This document shows, in pieces, positions 6,904 through 11,832 of a stretch of DNA of 11,832 nucleotides. Source of the DNA: an uncultured Prevotellaceae bacterium (GTDB taxonomy: Bacteria; Bacteroidota; Bacteroidia; Bacteroidales; Muribaculaceae); contig CAJLWM010000060.1 in NCBI GenBank assembly GCA_905210415.1, forward strand, positions 1 to 11,832, read 5' to 3'. The position numbers and the translations under genes were made by a program. Positions within the stretch are counted from its first letter, which is position 1; the number at the start of each line of letters is the position of its first letter. The notes beneath the pieces were generated by a model. That model was given only the letters and a program-made list of their open reading frames with translations, was not told where the DNA came from and made no database searches.

Positions 6904-7560
6904 TCACACCCACTCCCCTGCATACTCAATCTTGTAGCCAAGCACGGTTGCGAATATCATTTGCAAATCCTTGGCGAATGAGTAGTGCTCATAGTAATAC
7001 TTATTGAGGCGCACCTTATCGGGGTAAATCACATTGTCGTTGTAGTCCTTGGCAATTTCTTGCTCAGAGCGCGTGTCGCCCTCAGCAATGCGCTGCGCCA
7101 CATGCTGCGAAATCAATTCTTCCTCGGCACGATACTTCAATGTGGCAGGGCCGGTGATTCCCGGGCGCATCAGCAACACCTTGCGGTCGTCGCCCGTGAG
7201 CATATCGGCATAGCCAGGCACATCGGGGCGCGGACCCACAAACGACATTTTCCCTATCAGCACATCCCACAGCCCAGGCAATTCGTCGATTTTGTAGCGA
7301 CGAAGCATTGCGCCCAGCGGCGTGATGCGACTCTCGCCAGCTATGCTCACCGATGATCCGTGGTGCACAGCCGTCATGCTGCGAAATTTATGGCACATAA
7401 AGAGTTTACCGTCTTTTCCCACACGTTGTTGCGAGAAAATAGCCGACGCTCCAAGCATCTTCCAGCGTATCAATATTGCTACCAAAGGAAATACCCACCA
7501 TATCAGCAGCAGCCCGACAAGCGAAGCCACTACATCGAAAAGTCGCTTAAGCTTCATCAT
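6904..7560 (-). CDS. PglC-like bacterial sugar transferase (phosphoglycosyl transferase)
   Basis: Monotopic phosphoglycosyl transferase of the bacterial sugar transferase family; such enzymes move a phospho-sugar from a UDP-sugar to undecaprenyl phosphate at the inner face of the cytoplasmic membrane, starting a glycan. In the 218 aa: KRLFD start, a single hydrophobic segment (8-32) forming the reentrant helix, RVGKDGKLF...KFRSM (46-62), catalytic dyad D92-E93 in KIDELPG, GPRPD (109-113) and PGITG (133-137). The size matches the minimal PglC form, without the multi-TM domain of WbaP. The ATG at 7560 (or 7557) overlaps the GNAT gene by 14 bases; a TTG at 7617 is less likely because it would put residues before the conserved start. 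Acceptor sugar unknown. Confidence 0.88.
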   Translation of the reverse strand: MMKLKRLFDVVASLVGLLLIWWVFPLVAILIRWKMLGASAIFSQQRVGKDGKLFMCHKFRSMTAVHHGSSVSIAGESRITPLGAMLRRYKIDELPGLWDVLIGKMSFVGPRPDVPGYADMLTGDDRKVLLMRPGITGPATLKYRAEEELISQHVAQRIAEGDTRSEQEIAKDYNDNVIYPDKVRLNKYYYEHYSFAKDLQMIFATVLGYKIEYAGEWV

Positions 7561-8179
7561 TTTTTTTATCGGATTTTGCCTTGCTATAGCAACGTAGCAA
7601 TAGGTCGCCGTTATCAAGTGTTTTTATCAATTCGGTATTACATACAGCCTCAGTGACGCCAAGCGATCGTGTGTTTTTAGGAGAAATGCTTTTAAACATC
7701 TTCAATTCCGAATAATCGCCCACGCTATTCATGCAGTAGCCCATCTCCTTGGCAATACCTTTGCTATAATGGTCGTAATCAACCATATAACCTCGGTAGG
7801 TGCATCCGTGCACAAACGAGCGCATAAAGCAATATCCTATCATCTTCTCGGTCTTCGCCGCCTTCTCATATAGCATAAATGCCAAGACGGAGTCCATTCC
7901 AAAAAATCTTTTAAGGCTTTGCTCATCAAAAGGGTGTGGACGGAAATGCTCAAATGCCGATTCGGGTTGCGACGCAAAAAAATCAGCCGCCAACTTGCAG
8001 TCGGCTGCCGTCAGCATACGCATATCATAGGGTGACTGGTATTCTCTCCTTATCAGTGCATCGATATTTCGTAATTTCTTACCATACAATACTTTAAACC
8101 CTTTAGAATTACACCATTCCATAGCGTCCCACAAGAAGGAGAAGTATTGTTTAATGATATGTGCTATTTCATAAATCAT
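7547..8179 (-). CDS. GNAT-like acetyltransferase, unknown substrate
   Basis: The 210-aa protein resembles GNAT N-acetyltransferases: a helical N-terminal part (1-45), RMLTAADCKLAADFF (54-68), a beta strand with LAFMLYE (99-105), MIGYCFMRSF (113-122), VDYDHYSKGIAKEMG (133-147) as the likely acetyl-CoA pyrophosphate loop, and LKMFKSISPKNTRSLG (159-174), a typical late GNAT region. The match is by pattern and the exact loop consensus is loose. It overlaps the PglC-like gene by 14 bases, so the pair is translationally coupled. By analogy with the acetyltransferase that works beside PglC in glycosylation, it may acetylate an amino-sugar nucleotide before transfer; this is inference. A promoter is found at 8212-8243. 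Confidence 0.6.
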   Translation of the reverse strand: MIYEIAHIIKQYFSFLWDAMEWCNSKGFKVLYGKKLRNIDALIRREYQSPYDMRMLTAADCKLAADFFASQPESAFEHFRPHPFDEQSLKRFFGMDSVLAFMLYEKAAKTEKMIGYCFMRSFVHGCTYRGYMVDYDHYSKGIAKEMGYCMNSVGDYSELKMFKSISPKNTRSLGVTEAVCNTELIKTLDNGDLLLRCYSKAKSDKKNDEA

Positions 8180-8211
8180 AAATTAAGGAGGCTTAAGTAA
8201 CATTATTGAAA

Positions 8212-8243
8212 CAAAGGTAATATTTTTCAATGTTTCTCGCAAG
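8212..8243 (-). promoter_or_regulatory. Promoter for the GNAT-sugar transferase operon
   Basis: On the - strand: -33 CTTG (complement of 8240-8243), 20-base spacer, -7 TACCTTTG (complement of 8212-8219). The -33 box lies inside the end of the Cys-rich gene. Transcription would start near 8205, about 26 bases before the ATG at 8179. The short leader holds a small palindrome, TTAAG-gagg-CTTAA (8183-8196), and no Shine-Dalgarno site. This separates the glycan pair from the upstream iron genes. Confidence 0.6.
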
Positions 8244-8469
8244 AATTACAATTAGCTCTTTTACGATTTTTTTCGTTTGGCTTACCCGCGCAACACGGCG
8301 GCTTTGGGGCATCGGAGCGAGGAGCAATCCTACCGCTATGGCAATGCGGACACCCCGATGAGCCAGCGCAACCAGGGCAGGTGTTGCCTCCACTGCGCAC
8401 CAATATGCGCACTATCACAGCCACAAGCGCGGCCACTACAATCAATAGCAATATGGTGGAAACATTCAT
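8227..8469 (-). CDS. FeoB-associated Cys-rich membrane protein
   Basis: Small single-pass membrane protein found after feoB in many bacteria; its role in ferrous iron import is not settled. The 80 aa have one hydrophobic helix (6-25) and a soluble tail with eight cysteines: C31, C34, C40, C43, C59, C60, C74, C77, including two CxxC pairs close to the membrane. The tail is also rich in Lys and Pro. It begins 10 bases after the feoAB stop, so it is cotranscribed with it. Its end contains the -33 box of the next operon. Confidence 0.8.
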   Translation of the reverse strand: MNVSTILLLIVVAALVAVIVRILVRSGGNTCPGCAGSSGCPHCHSGRIAPRSDAPKPPCCAGKPNEKNRKRANCNSCEKH

Positions 8470-8479
8470 AACCGAACAA

Positions 8480-10834
8480 TCAACAGATTAGCGACACCAC
8501 AACATTCACAACGTAGGCACACAACCATGCTATGATGCACTGACCAAGCATTATCATCACAGCGCTTCTGCCATTGAGCTCGCGGCGTATGCACGCAATC
8601 GTGGCAACGCATGGCGTATAGAGCAAGCAGAACACAAGCAGCGAGAATGCCGTGCCCGTAGATAGCAGCGTGGATATTGTTGTGCCTGCACCAAAGAGCA
8701 CCGTGAGTGTCGACACCACGCTCTCCTTGGCGATAAAGCCAGAAATCAGCGATGTAACGATTCGCCAATCGCCAAAACCAAGCGGCTTAAACAATGGCGC
8801 TACCGCTCCGGCTACCACGGCAAGCATACTATCGCTTGAGTCGGCCACCACGTGCAGGCGGAAATCAAACGTCTGCAGGAACCATATCACAAGCGATGCC
8901 AAGAATATCACGGTGAAAGCGCGTTGCAAGAAGTCTTTTGCCTTGTCGCTCAGTAAGTGGGTGACATTCTTATATCCCGGCATACGGTAGTTTGGCAATT
9001 CCATCACAAACGGCACCGCCGAACCAGAGAACTTCAACGATTTCAGCACAAAAGCGCAGATTATACCCACGATGATGCCTATCAGATATAAGCACACCAT
9101 CACCAACCCGGCATTCTCAGGAAAGAACACGGCGGTGAAGAAGGCATATATAGGCAACTTGGCTGTACAACTCATAAACGGAGTGAGCATGATGGTGAGT
9201 ATGCGGTCGCGCTGCGATGGCAACGTGCGACTCGCCATAATACTTGGCACGCTACAACCAAAGCCGATAAGCAATGGCACTATTGAGCGACCCGACAAAC
9301 CGATGCGACGTAGCAACTTATCCATCACAAACGCTATTCGCGCCATATATCCGCTATCCTCAAGCATCGAGAGGAAGAAAAACAGGGTGACGATAATAGG
9401 CAAGAATGTCACCACACTGCCCACACCGCCGATTATACCATCTATGATGAGCGATTGCACCGTAGGTTCTATCTGCCACTGCACCAAGGCGTTGTTCACC
9501 CAAGCCGACAGCCAGTCGATGCCCTCGTCGAGCCAGCCCTGCATTGTGCCACCTATCACATCAAATGTCATCCAAAAGGTGAATGCCATAATCAGCGCAA
9601 ACGCCGGTATCGCCGTCCATTTGCCGGTAAGCACGGCATCAATGTGCCGACTGCGCTGGTGCTCCTTGCTCTCGCGAGGCTTCACCACCGTCTGGTGGCA
9701 CAGCGCATTAATAAAGGTGTAGCGCATATCGGCAATGGCAGCGCTACGGTCGAGTCCGCGATGCTCTTCCATCTGCTCCACCACACGGTTGAGCATAAGT
9801 TTCTCATCGTCGCGCAGATTGAGCGCATTCAGCACCAGAGTATCGCCCTCTATCAATTTGCATGCGGCAAAGCGGCGTGGTATGCCAGCCTCGTCGGCAT
9901 GATCTTCTATCAAGTGCATTATGGCGTGTATGGCACGATGCACGGCGCCGTTTGTGGCAGGGTTACAAAAATCACGGCGCATAGGGCGCTCTTGATATTT
10001 AGCCACGTGCAGGGCATGCTGCACCAACTCGTCTACGCCCTCGTTTTTAGCGGCGGAGATTGGCACCACCGGTATGCCCAGCAGCTGTTCCATCATGTTC
10101 ACGCGTATTGTGCCATGATTGTTCTCCACCTCATCCATCATGTTCAGGGCAAGCACCATAGGCACACCCAGCTCCATAAGCTGCATCGTTAGGTAGAGAT
10201 TACGCTCAATGTTGGTGGCATCCACAATATTGATAATGCCCGAAGGCTTAGAGTCTAAGATGAAGTCGCGCGACACCACTTCCTCGCAGGTGTATGGCGA
10301 CAGCGAATATATGCCCGGCAAATCGGTCACCACCGTGTTTGGGTAACCCTTCAAATGACCGCTTTTTTGGTCAACCGTCACGCCAGGAAAATTGCCCACA
10401 TGCTGGTTGCTACCAGTCAACTGATTGAATAGCGTGGTCTTGCCACAATTTTGGTTTCCCACAAGGGCAAAAGTGAGCGTGTGGCTCTTAGGCAGAGGAT
10501 GCTCCTCTTTAGGATTGTGTTCCGGACCCATTTCACCGAATCCTGGGTGCTCAGCATGGTTTTCTATCACCACCTCAGCGCTATAGTCGGTATCATCCAC
10601 ATAATCGTCGGGCAATGGCTCCACCTCAATCAGCGCCGCGTCGGCACGACGCAACGTGAGTTCATAGTCATGTATGCGCAATTGCATTGGGTCGCCCATC
10701 GGGGCATATTTCATCAGAGTCACCATTCCGTGCGGAATCAGCCCCATATCCAGGAAATGCTGGCGCAACTCGCCTTCACCTCCCACAGTCAACACTCTCG
10801 CTGACATCCCTATTTCCAAATCTGATAGATACAT
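8480..10834 (-). CDS. feoB: Ferrous iron transporter FeoA-FeoB fusion
   Basis: GTP-dependent Fe(II) importer in the cytoplasmic membrane, with FeoA fused to FeoB in one 784-aa chain. Residues 1-75 form the FeoA SH3-like domain (MYLSDLEIG, GEGELRQHFLDMGL). A linker (76-117) rich in Asp, Glu and His follows. The G domain has G1 GNQNCGKT (126-133), G2 NFPGVTV (148-154), G3 DLPG (171-174), G4 NMMD (231-234) and G5 SAAK (260-263). The membrane part (about 400-784) has GFGCSVPSIMASR (524-536), a second gate motif TPFMSC (551-556), ELPNYRMP (612-619) and a C-terminal CLLYTPCVAT (736-745). Length is right for an intact fusion. A promoter and a palindrome precede it; the Cys-rich partner follows by 10 bases. 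Confidence 0.96.
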   Translation of the reverse strand: MYLSDLEIGMSARVLTVGGEGELRQHFLDMGLIPHGMVTLMKYAPMGDPMQLRIHDYELTLRRADAALIEVEPLPDDYVDDTDYSAEVVIENHAEHPGFGEMGPEHNPKEEHPLPKSHTLTFALVGNQNCGKTTLFNQLTGSNQHVGNFPGVTVDQKSGHLKGYPNTVVTDLPGIYSLSPYTCEEVVSRDFILDSKPSGIINIVDATNIERNLYLTMQLMELGVPMVLALNMMDEVENNHGTIRVNMMEQLLGIPVVPISAAKNEGVDELVQHALHVAKYQERPMRRDFCNPATNGAVHRAIHAIMHLIEDHADEAGIPRRFAACKLIEGDTLVLNALNLRDDEKLMLNRVVEQMEEHRGLDRSAAIADMRYTFINALCHQTVVKPRESKEHQRSRHIDAVLTGKWTAIPAFALIMAFTFWMTFDVIGGTMQGWLDEGIDWLSAWVNNALVQWQIEPTVQSLIIDGIIGGVGSVVTFLPIIVTLFFFLSMLEDSGYMARIAFVMDKLLRRIGLSGRSIVPLLIGFGCSVPSIMASRTLPSQRDRILTIMLTPFMSCTAKLPIYAFFTAVFFPENAGLVMVCLYLIGIIVGIICAFVLKSLKFSGSAVPFVMELPNYRMPGYKNVTHLLSDKAKDFLQRAFTVIFLASLVIWFLQTFDFRLHVVADSSDSMLAVVAGAVAPLFKPLGFGDWRIVTSLISGFIAKESVVSTLTVLFGAGTTISTLLSTGTAFSLLVFCLLYTPCVATIACIRRELNGRSAVMIMLGQCIIAWLCAYVVNVVVSLIC

Positions 10835-10857
10835 ATATCTTATCTTCCCTAAAAAGT

Positions 10858-10878
10858 CTTTGTTATAACATCACAAAG
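10858..10878 (-). promoter_or_regulatory. Palindromic candidate operator of feoAB
   Basis: Overlapping dyads near the predicted transcription start: TGTTATAACA (10861-10870) is a perfect 10-bp palindrome, and CTTTGT (10858-10863) pairs with ACAAAG (10873-10878) across 9 bases. The second arm overlaps the -7 element (10874-10881). The position suits a repressor site, and iron-dependent repression is expected for feo genes, but the sequence is not a clear match to the classical Fur box. Confidence 0.4.
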
Positions 10879-10905
10879 TTACAGCAATTTTCCGCCACAT
10901 ACAAT
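10874..10905 (-). promoter_or_regulatory. Bacteroides-type promoter for feoAB
   Basis: On the - strand: -33 ATTG (complement of 10902-10905, three of four bases), 20-base spacer, -7 TAACTTTG (complement of 10874-10881, full consensus match). Transcription would start near 10867, about 33 bases before the ATG at 10834. Confidence 0.6.
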
Positions 10906-10942
10906 ACCAATTTATAGGTATCTCTCACCGATGCCACAATGT

Positions 10943-10998
10943 TTTATTTAACTGGCCGTTATTTGCCGTTAAAATCCTGAATCACAGCGTTAAATAAA
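10943..10998. repeat. Inverted repeat 1 in the feoAB-orphan intergenic region
   Basis: TTTATTTAAC (10943-10952) and GTTAAATAAA (10989-10998) are perfect 10-bp reverse complements, 36 bases apart. Between them two direct copies of GCCGTTA (10955-10961 and 10965-10971) lie exactly 10 bases apart, one helical turn. The last two bases overlap the next inverted repeat. Confidence 0.5.
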
Positions 10999-11042
10999 GG
11001 TTATATAAAATCCCGATTATATTTGGAATTTTATATAACCTT
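10997..11042. repeat. Inverted repeat 2: perfect 15-bp arms with a -33 box between them
   Basis: AAGGTTATATAAAAT (10997-11011) and ATTTTATATAACCTT (11028-11042) are perfect reverse complements with a 16-base spacer. The spacer contains TTTG (11022-11025), the proposed -33 box of the orphan gene, and the right arm fills most of the -33/-7 gap. This position is typical for a repressor or activator site. A transcript hairpin is possible, but no U-tract follows. Confidence 0.65.
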
Positions 11043-11053
11043 CTACATATTTG
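11022..11053 (+). promoter_or_regulatory. Candidate promoter for the orphan gene
   Basis: -33 TTTG (11022-11025), a 20-base spacer, then CATATTTG (11046-11053, one mismatch to TAnnTTTG). Transcription would start near 11060, giving a leader of about 80 bases before the ATG at 11142. An alternative is the sigma-70-like TATAAT at 11072-11077, with only a poor upstream TTGCAT. Confidence 0.45.
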
Positions 11054-11102
11054 CATTGTTCCGAAAATCGATATAATGAATAAATAACGCAACCAATGCA
11101 AA
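11050..11102. repeat. Inverted repeat 3 across the promoter and leader of the orphan gene
   Basis: TTTGCATTG (11050-11058) and CAATGCAAA (11094-11102) are perfect 9-bp reverse complements, 35 bases apart; allowing one bulged base, the match extends two more bases (TT / AA). The left arm overlaps the proposed -7 box and start site, the right arm lies in the leader. It may be a two-site operator or a long-range hairpin. Confidence 0.45.
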
Positions 11103-11141
11103 CAGATATAAATTTTAACAACCACTTAAAAACAAAAAATT

Positions 11142-11576
11142 ATGGAATTTAGTTTTGAAGGAAACGAAGCGGACATGACAAAAGATCATTTGTATACTCT
11201 GACAATCCTTAAAGCCGTATGTGAAGATTTCTATTTCGACGTAGATGATGAGAACAGTACATTCTATAACATTTATCGCGAAGCCTACGACTATTTAACA
11301 GACCAATGCAAAGTGGAAAATGTCGAGAAATTCGTCAAGTGTCATCCAAAGTTAATCGATAAAGAGAAGGTCATCCTCGAATGCACTTGGAATGATGGCT
11401 ACGGAATAATTTATAAAATATCGAGCCAGGTTCACGATGGCGAAAAAAGATTGTTTAAAGATAAATCAGGCAAGTTTCATTTTGTAGAATCAGATGATGA
11501 AAGATACGAAAAAGCCTACAGTATATTTGGTATCTTTTTGGACTCAAGGATACACACAGCGGTATTGTACTATTAA
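11142..11576 (+). CDS. Orphan AT-rich hypothetical protein
   Basis: No family is recognised. The 144-aa protein is acidic and rich in aromatic residues, with no signal peptide or membrane segment, so probably cytoplasmic. The first half (11-55) looks helical and the second half (75-118) beta-rich (EKVILECTWNDGYGIIYKIS and KRLFKDKSGKFHFVE), ending in a hydrophobic strand (126-144). Four cysteines at 27, 56, 67 and 81 form no known motif. The ATG at 11142 follows an A-rich stretch (11126-11141), the usual weak initiation context here; an ATG at 11175 is an alternative. The gene is visibly richer in A and T than its neighbours and stands alone, which suggests acquisition by transfer. Protein-like sequence and a promoter upstream support a real gene. 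Confidence 0.65.
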   Translation: MEFSFEGNEADMTKDHLYTLTILKAVCEDFYFDVDDENSTFYNIYREAYDYLTDQCKVENVEKFVKCHPKLIDKEKVILECTWNDGYGIIYKISSQVHDGEKRLFKDKSGKFHFVESDDERYEKAYSIFGIFLDSRIHTAVLYY

Positions 11577-11641
11577 TTGCGCAAGCCGAAGGGCAAATGC
11601 ATCTCATTTCTCAACCGCTGTTTGTAGCGATAACCACAACC

Positions 11642-11683
11642 GGTAGGGACGTGGCATACCGAACGCACTGTCGCATCCCTACC
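11642..11683. repeat. REP-like hairpin downstream of the orphan gene
   Basis: GGTAGGGA (11642-11649) and TCCCTACC (11676-11683) are perfect reverse complements; after one mismatch the stem continues inward with G-C and G-U pairs for about four more. The GC-rich arms stand out from the AT-rich gene before it. No U-tract follows, so a dispersed intergenic palindrome is likelier than a simple terminator. Confidence 0.45.
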
Positions 11684-11804
11684 CTTCCAAACAGTCTCCC
11701 AACCTACCCAAACGCCATATTCCACCAAAAGAACATGCCCCACATAATAAATCAGCGAAATCCGCGTGAACTTCTAACCAACATAGGTGCGACACCACCC
11801 GCCA

Positions 11805-11821
11805 GAGCGGTGAAGCCGCTC
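11805..11821. repeat. Short GC-rich hairpin at the right edge
   Basis: GAGCGG (11805-11810) and CCGCTC (11816-11821) form a perfect 6-bp stem with a 5-base loop. It may belong to a terminator or repeat that continues past the window. Confidence 0.35.
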
Positions 11822-11832
11822 GTATAGGCAAG

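Larger units (their letters stand above)
11577..11832. other. Right edge without a convincing gene
   Basis: An open frame of 76 codons (11597-11827) is present, but its product has no protein-like pattern and it runs through both hairpins, so it is not called. The stretch is C-rich on the + strand in its middle. It holds the hairpins at 11642-11683 and 11805-11821. Confidence 0.5.

Noticed and set aside
7561..7617. Longer sugar transferase starting at TTG 7617
   Set aside because: PglC-type proteins begin just before KRLFD; the ATG pair at 7560/7557 fits.
8187..8191. GGAGG near the start of the GNAT-like gene as a Shine-Dalgarno site
   Set aside because: It is on the + strand, while the gene is on the - strand, where it reads CCTCC.
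9455..10192. 245-codon + strand open frame opposite feoAB
   Set aside because: It is antisense to the FeoB G domain and has no motif; a shadow of codon bias.
10997..11042. Phase-variable invertible promoter flanked by inverted repeats
   Set aside because: The arms are only 16 bases apart, far less than the spacing of known Bacteroides invertible promoters, and no recombinase gene is in the window.
11072..11077. Sigma-70-type TATAAT as the main promoter of the orphan gene
   Set aside because: Bacteroidota promoters use TAnnTTTG, and the only upstream -35-like box (TTGCAT) is poor with a 15-base spacer. Kept only as an alternative.
11597..11827. 76-codon open frame at the right edge
   Set aside because: No initiation context, odd composition, and it spans two hairpins.

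Overview
The window looks like ordinary chromosome from a member of the Bacteroidota, most likely Bacteroidales; Muribaculaceae is a guess from overall gene style. The support is: promoters of the Bacteroides type (-33 TTTG, about 20 bases, -7 TAnnTTTG), A-rich leaders instead of strong Shine-Dalgarno sites, a DUF3822-rsmD pair, a FeoA-FeoB fusion followed by a small Cys-rich membrane protein, and a PglC-like initiating sugar transferase.

Layout. Bases 1-180 hold no confident gene, only hairpins and perhaps the end of a dispersed repeat. A leftward block (181-2799) carries a divergent GDP-mannose pyrophosphorylase-family gene with its own promoter and leader hairpin, then the overlapping pair DUF3822-rsmD. 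A rightward block (3049-6888) carries a small lipoprotein, a polyprenyl diphosphate synthase, a TatD-family nuclease, cytidylate kinase (cmk) and ispH. A second leftward block (6904-10834) carries a PglC-like phosphoglycosyl transferase with an overlapping GNAT-type acetyltransferase, driven by a promoter inside the preceding gene, then the iron-uptake pair feoAB plus its Cys-rich partner. The right end (10835-11832) has a palindrome-dense intergenic region, one AT-rich orphan gene of unknown function, and a stretch without a convincing gene but with two hairpins.

How the genes fit together. IspH makes IPP and DMAPP, and the polyprenyl synthase extends them; such prenyl diphosphates lead to quinones and to the lipid carrier that PglC-type transferases load with sugar. 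The GNAT protein could acetylate the sugar nucleotide that the transferase uses, and the guanylyltransferase could supply GDP-mannose. These glycan links are inference from family roles. FeoAB with its Cys-rich partner is a ferrous iron importer; iron also feeds the [4Fe-4S] enzyme IspH.

No CRISPR array, tRNA, rRNA or intact insertion sequence was seen. The most unusual part is 10943-11102: three successive inverted repeats, one of them a perfect 15-bp pair bracketing a putative -33 element, ahead of the orphan gene at 11142-11576. Promoters and operators were found by eye from consensus matching and none has been tested.
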